From Exiguobacterium sp. FSL W8-0210 (GTDB lineage: Bacteria > Bacillota > Bacilli > Exiguobacteriales > Exiguobacteriaceae), in NCBI RefSeq assembly GCF_038006045.1, contig NZ_JBBOUK010000001.1, positions 475,001 through 539,000 on the forward strand: DNA of 64,000 nucleotides. Direction: 5' to 3'. How positions within the stretch are numbered: the first letter of the stretch is position 1; each line of letters starts with the position of its first letter. The notes beneath the pieces were generated by a model. The model made no database searches and was not told the DNA's origin. It saw only the letters and a program-made list of their open reading frames with translations. The translations under genes and the position numbers were made by a program. Of this stretch, positions 61,825-64,000 are shown in pieces.

Positions 61825-63558
61825 ATGGAACAAACAGTGCGTAAACGATTGATCGCGATTGCTGCAAAAAAAGAGAAAGCAGTCGTCGTCTATCAGAATA
61901 TTTCAGTCATTGATGTCATGACACGTGAGACATATACAGCAGATGTAGCGATTGATTCAGGTTATATTGCTGCTGTCGGAGAGGGGTATGAGGGAATCGA
62001 GAATCGTCCGGGAGAAGGACTTTTCATCGCACCAAGTTTCGTTGATGCCCACGTCCATATTGAATCATCGATGGTGCCGCCGAGTGAATATGAGCAAGCG
62101 ATTCTACCGTTAGGTGTCACGACGATCATTGCCGATCCGCATGAGATCGCGAATGTCAAAGGAGCAGAAGGTTTATCCTTCATGCTAGACGATGCTGAAG
62201 GTCTCGCGCTTGATGTCCGGATGATGTTACCGAGCTGCGTACCGGCGACTTCGTTTGAACACGCGGGAGCATCACTTGATGCGGCGGCACTTGCACCGTT
62301 CGTCAATCATCCTAGTGTCCATGGTTTAGGAGAAGTCATGGATTATCCAGCGGTCGAACGAGCCGATCGCGATATGCTCCAAAAAATTAAACAGATCGAA
62401 GACGCAGGAAAACTGGTCGATGGTCATGCTGCGGGACTTGGACCACGCGAAATTAACATTTATGGTGTCGCCGGAATTCGAACGGATCATGAATCTGTCA
62501 GTAAGGAAGATGCGATCGCCCGAGCGCGTCGTGGTTTGTATGTCGAAGTGCGGGAAGGATCAGCTGCCCGAAACTTGAAGGATGTACTCGATGCTGTGAC
62601 AGAGAGCAACGCGAGCCGTTTCCTCTTCTGTACGGACGATAAGCATTTGGATGACACGTTACGAGAGGGAACGATCGACTATAATATCCGCTATGCGATT
62701 CGTCATGGAATTAAACGCGAAACAGCGTATGCGATGGCATCGTTGCATGCGACGAACGCGTATCGTTTAGACGATCGGGGAGCCATCGTACCAGGACGCC
62801 GGGCGGACTTCGTCTTGTTATCCGATGCCGATAACGTCGTGATTGACGAGGTGTATATTCAAGGTGATTGTGTTGCGCGAGCTGGGAAAACGATTCGACC
62901 TATTCGACGTGCTCATGTGCCGGAGTCATTACGTGGAACCTTGAATACAAAACCGATTACACCAGAAGTATTTGCCCTTCCACTTGAATCAGCACGGGCG
63001 CATGTCATCGGAGTCATTCCAAAAAGCATCGTCACCGAGCACTTGATTCTCGACGTTCCACTTCAAGACGGGCATTTCGTGCCCGTGCCGGAGCAGGATC
63101 TCTTAAAGATCGCTGTCATTGAACGGCATCACGGCACATCCTTCTCGGCAGTCGGGATTGTCAAAGGTTTCAAGATGAAACGCGGAGCGATTGCAGCGAC
63201 TGTTGCCCATGATTCGCACAACCTCGTCATCGTTGGCGCGTCGGATGAGGAAATGCAACTGGCTGCGGAACGTCTCGTCCAAGCGGGTGGAGGAGTCATT
63301 GCTGTCAATGGGCAAGAGGTACTTGCTGAGTTACCGCTTGAAATCGCTGGACTGATGACGAATCGTCCCTTCCAAGAAGTTGGAGATACACTCGAAGCAT
63401 TGAATGATGCCCTCGATGTGTTAGAGGCGGATCGTTCCTTTAATCCCTATTTGACGATGTCATTCCTTTGCTTACCGGTCATTCCGGAGTTGAAGCTGAC
63501 CGACAGTGGATTATTCGACGTAAAACACTTTCAGCATATTTCAGTACAAGCAGACTGA
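61825..63558 (+). CDS. ade: Adenine deaminase AdeC
   Basis: Deaminates adenine to hypoxanthine in purine salvage. A 577-residue amidohydrolase with classical AdeC motifs: FVDAHVHIESSMVPPSEY (metal ligands), GVTTIIADPHEIANV, CVPATSFEHAGA, HATNAYRLDD, and the late THNLVIVG-like segment HDSHNLVIVGAS. The start follows AGGAGGAGA. A terminator follows. It is the conventional deaminase; the protein at 16953 is a divergent relative. A weak cre-like sequence (about 11 of 14) lies in its leader near 61796. Confidence 0.96.
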   Translation: MEQTVRKRLIAIAAKKEKAVVVYQNISVIDVMTRETYTADVAIDSGYIAAVGEGYEGIENRPGEGLFIAPSFVDAHVHIESSMVPPSEYEQAILPLGVTTIIADPHEIANVKGAEGLSFMLDDAEGLALDVRMMLPSCVPATSFEHAGASLDAAALAPFVNHPSVHGLGEVMDYPAVERADRDMLQKIKQIEDAGKLVDGHAAGLGPREINIYGVAGIRTDHESVSKEDAIARARRGLYVEVREGSAARNLKDVLDAVTESNASRFLFCTDDKHLDDTLREGTIDYNIRYAIRHGIKRETAYAMASLHATNAYRLDDRGAIVPGRRADFVLLSDADNVVIDEVYIQGDCVARAGKTIRPIRRAHVPESLRGTLNTKPITPEVFALPLESARAHVIGVIPKSIVTEHLILDVPLQDGHFVPVPEQDLLKIAVIERHHGTSFSAVGIVKGFKMKRGAIAATVAHDSHNLVIVGASDEEMQLAAERLVQAGGGVIAVNGQEVLAELPLEIAGLMTNRPFQEVGDTLEALNDALDVLEADRSFNPYLTMSFLCLPVIPELKLTDSGLFDVKHFQHISVQAD

Positions 63559-63568
63559 TGTCCGTCGC

Positions 63569-63605
63569 GAGTCTGAGTCTCATTCCCGGACTCAGACCGT
63601 TTTTC
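63569..63605 (+). terminator. Intrinsic terminator after adeC
   Basis: GTCTGAGTC (63571-63579) pairs with GACTCAGAC (63589-63597), then CG and five T. Confidence 0.88.
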
Positions 63606-63688
63606 TATCAATCGAGTTACGATAAAATCAAAAAAAGCCACTTTACAAAACGGCTAAAATTCCTTAATGAAACTTAATAGTTTGGATG

Positions 63689-63717
63689 TTGAATCATTTT
63701 GGAAAGCTTGTTATAGT
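63689..63717 (+). promoter_or_regulatory. Promoter of the last, partial gene
   Basis: TTGAAT (63689-63694), 17 nt, TATAGT (63712-63717). The leader is about 97 nt and contains GTGAGAAATCTCAC, a small hairpin. Confidence 0.65.
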
Positions 63718-63820
63718 AAGTTCTATATCGTTTGTGAGAAATCTCACTTTCTATGAAACTTTTATCTAAAAGGATCGTAGAAAACAGTAGGACAACAAGG
63801 TTAGAAAGGAGATCATCATT

Positions 63821-64000
63821 ATGGATAAGACCTATTTCGAAGGACATGAAGCCTTGATTGCGGATGTCTACCGTTCATTCACGCGTCAATTTCATGCCCT
63901 ACCGACACATCGACGAACGAAACGTCAGTTGCGAAATCTTGCATTCTCCGTCATTCGTCAAGCTCGACCGACATATGAGGAACGCACCGTTCTTTATGCA
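63821..64000 (+). CDS. Unrecognised protein, 5' part only
   Basis: The open frame runs off the window after 60 codons. The start ATG follows AAAGGAGA (63806-63813). The visible part is basic and helical: MDKTYFEGHEALIADVYRS, then FTRQFHALPTHRRTKRQL and RNLAFSVIRQARPTYEER. No signal peptide or membrane segment is seen. I do not recognise the family from this fragment. It has its own promoter and is separated from adeC by a terminator. Confidence 0.75.
   Translation, partial: MDKTYFEGHEALIADVYRSFTRQFHALPTHRRTKRQLRNLAFSVIRQARPTYEERTVLYA

Overview
The window is a chromosomal segment of a low-to-mid GC Firmicute of the order Bacillales. Protein sequences, gene order and the lysine operon suggest Exiguobacterium or a close relative. 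This is an inference from recalled family sequences, not from a search. The order yebG-pur operon-yerA-yerC-pcrB-pcrA-ligA-camS follows Bacillus subtilis, with a Ktr-type potassium transporter and an orphan sortase inserted. Nearly all genes are core metabolism or housekeeping. I see no prophage, insertion sequence, CRISPR array, tRNA gene or defence island.

Layout. 1-3510: the end of a 16S gene, a tRNA-free spacer, 23S, 5S and the rrn terminator. 3566-16786: yebG, then a 12-gene de novo IMP operon (purEKBCSQLFMNHD) preceded by an inverted PurBox pair, a sigma-A promoter, a guanine-type riboswitch and an attenuator. 16875-25809: yerA (adenine deaminase-like, with a near-consensus cre), yerC, a KtrB/TrkH potassium channel with a small membrane protein, then pcrB, pcrA and ligA. 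25827-30283: orphan sortase, CamS lipoprotein, an RpiR regulator with an M20 amidohydrolase, and YwbE. 30402-33972: a DnaJ-like co-chaperone and ClpB behind a perfect CtsR operator that overlaps the -35 box. 34047-39845: glutaminase, CHAD protein, MATE exporter and MprF.

39865-45803: nagA-nagB with a probable NagR operator, an LCP cell-wall enzyme, nagR, and an AlaX-type editing protein whose reading frame carries a stop at codon 4, with an ElaA-like acetyltransferase. 45820-48452: argG-argH. 48505-56804: a lysine riboswitch and attenuator upstream of lysC-asd-dapA-dapB-dapH-(class IV aminotransferase)-alr2-lysA, which is the N-acetyl branch of the diaminopimelate pathway. 56823-57818: a secreted LysM/NodB deacetylase. 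57947-60758: a sigma-B promoter and an OpuC/EgtU-type ABC importer with fused permease and binding protein. 60864-61700: a 61-residue orphan with an upstream perfect cre, and a gamma-carbonic anhydrase. 61762-63605: adenine deaminase AdeC. 63821-64000: the start of an unrecognised gene.

The sequence is rich in readable regulation: two riboswitches with attenuators, probable PurR, CtsR, NagR, CcpA, ArgR and sigma-B sites, and a likely internal start in lysC. I found no clearly new multi-gene system. The most unusual points are the early stop in the AlaX gene, the fused sigma-B-driven importer whose substrate may be ergothioneine rather than betaine, the orphan 61-residue gene under a CcpA-activation-like site, the aminotransferase and atypical racemase in the lysine operon, and several intercistronic perfect hairpins.
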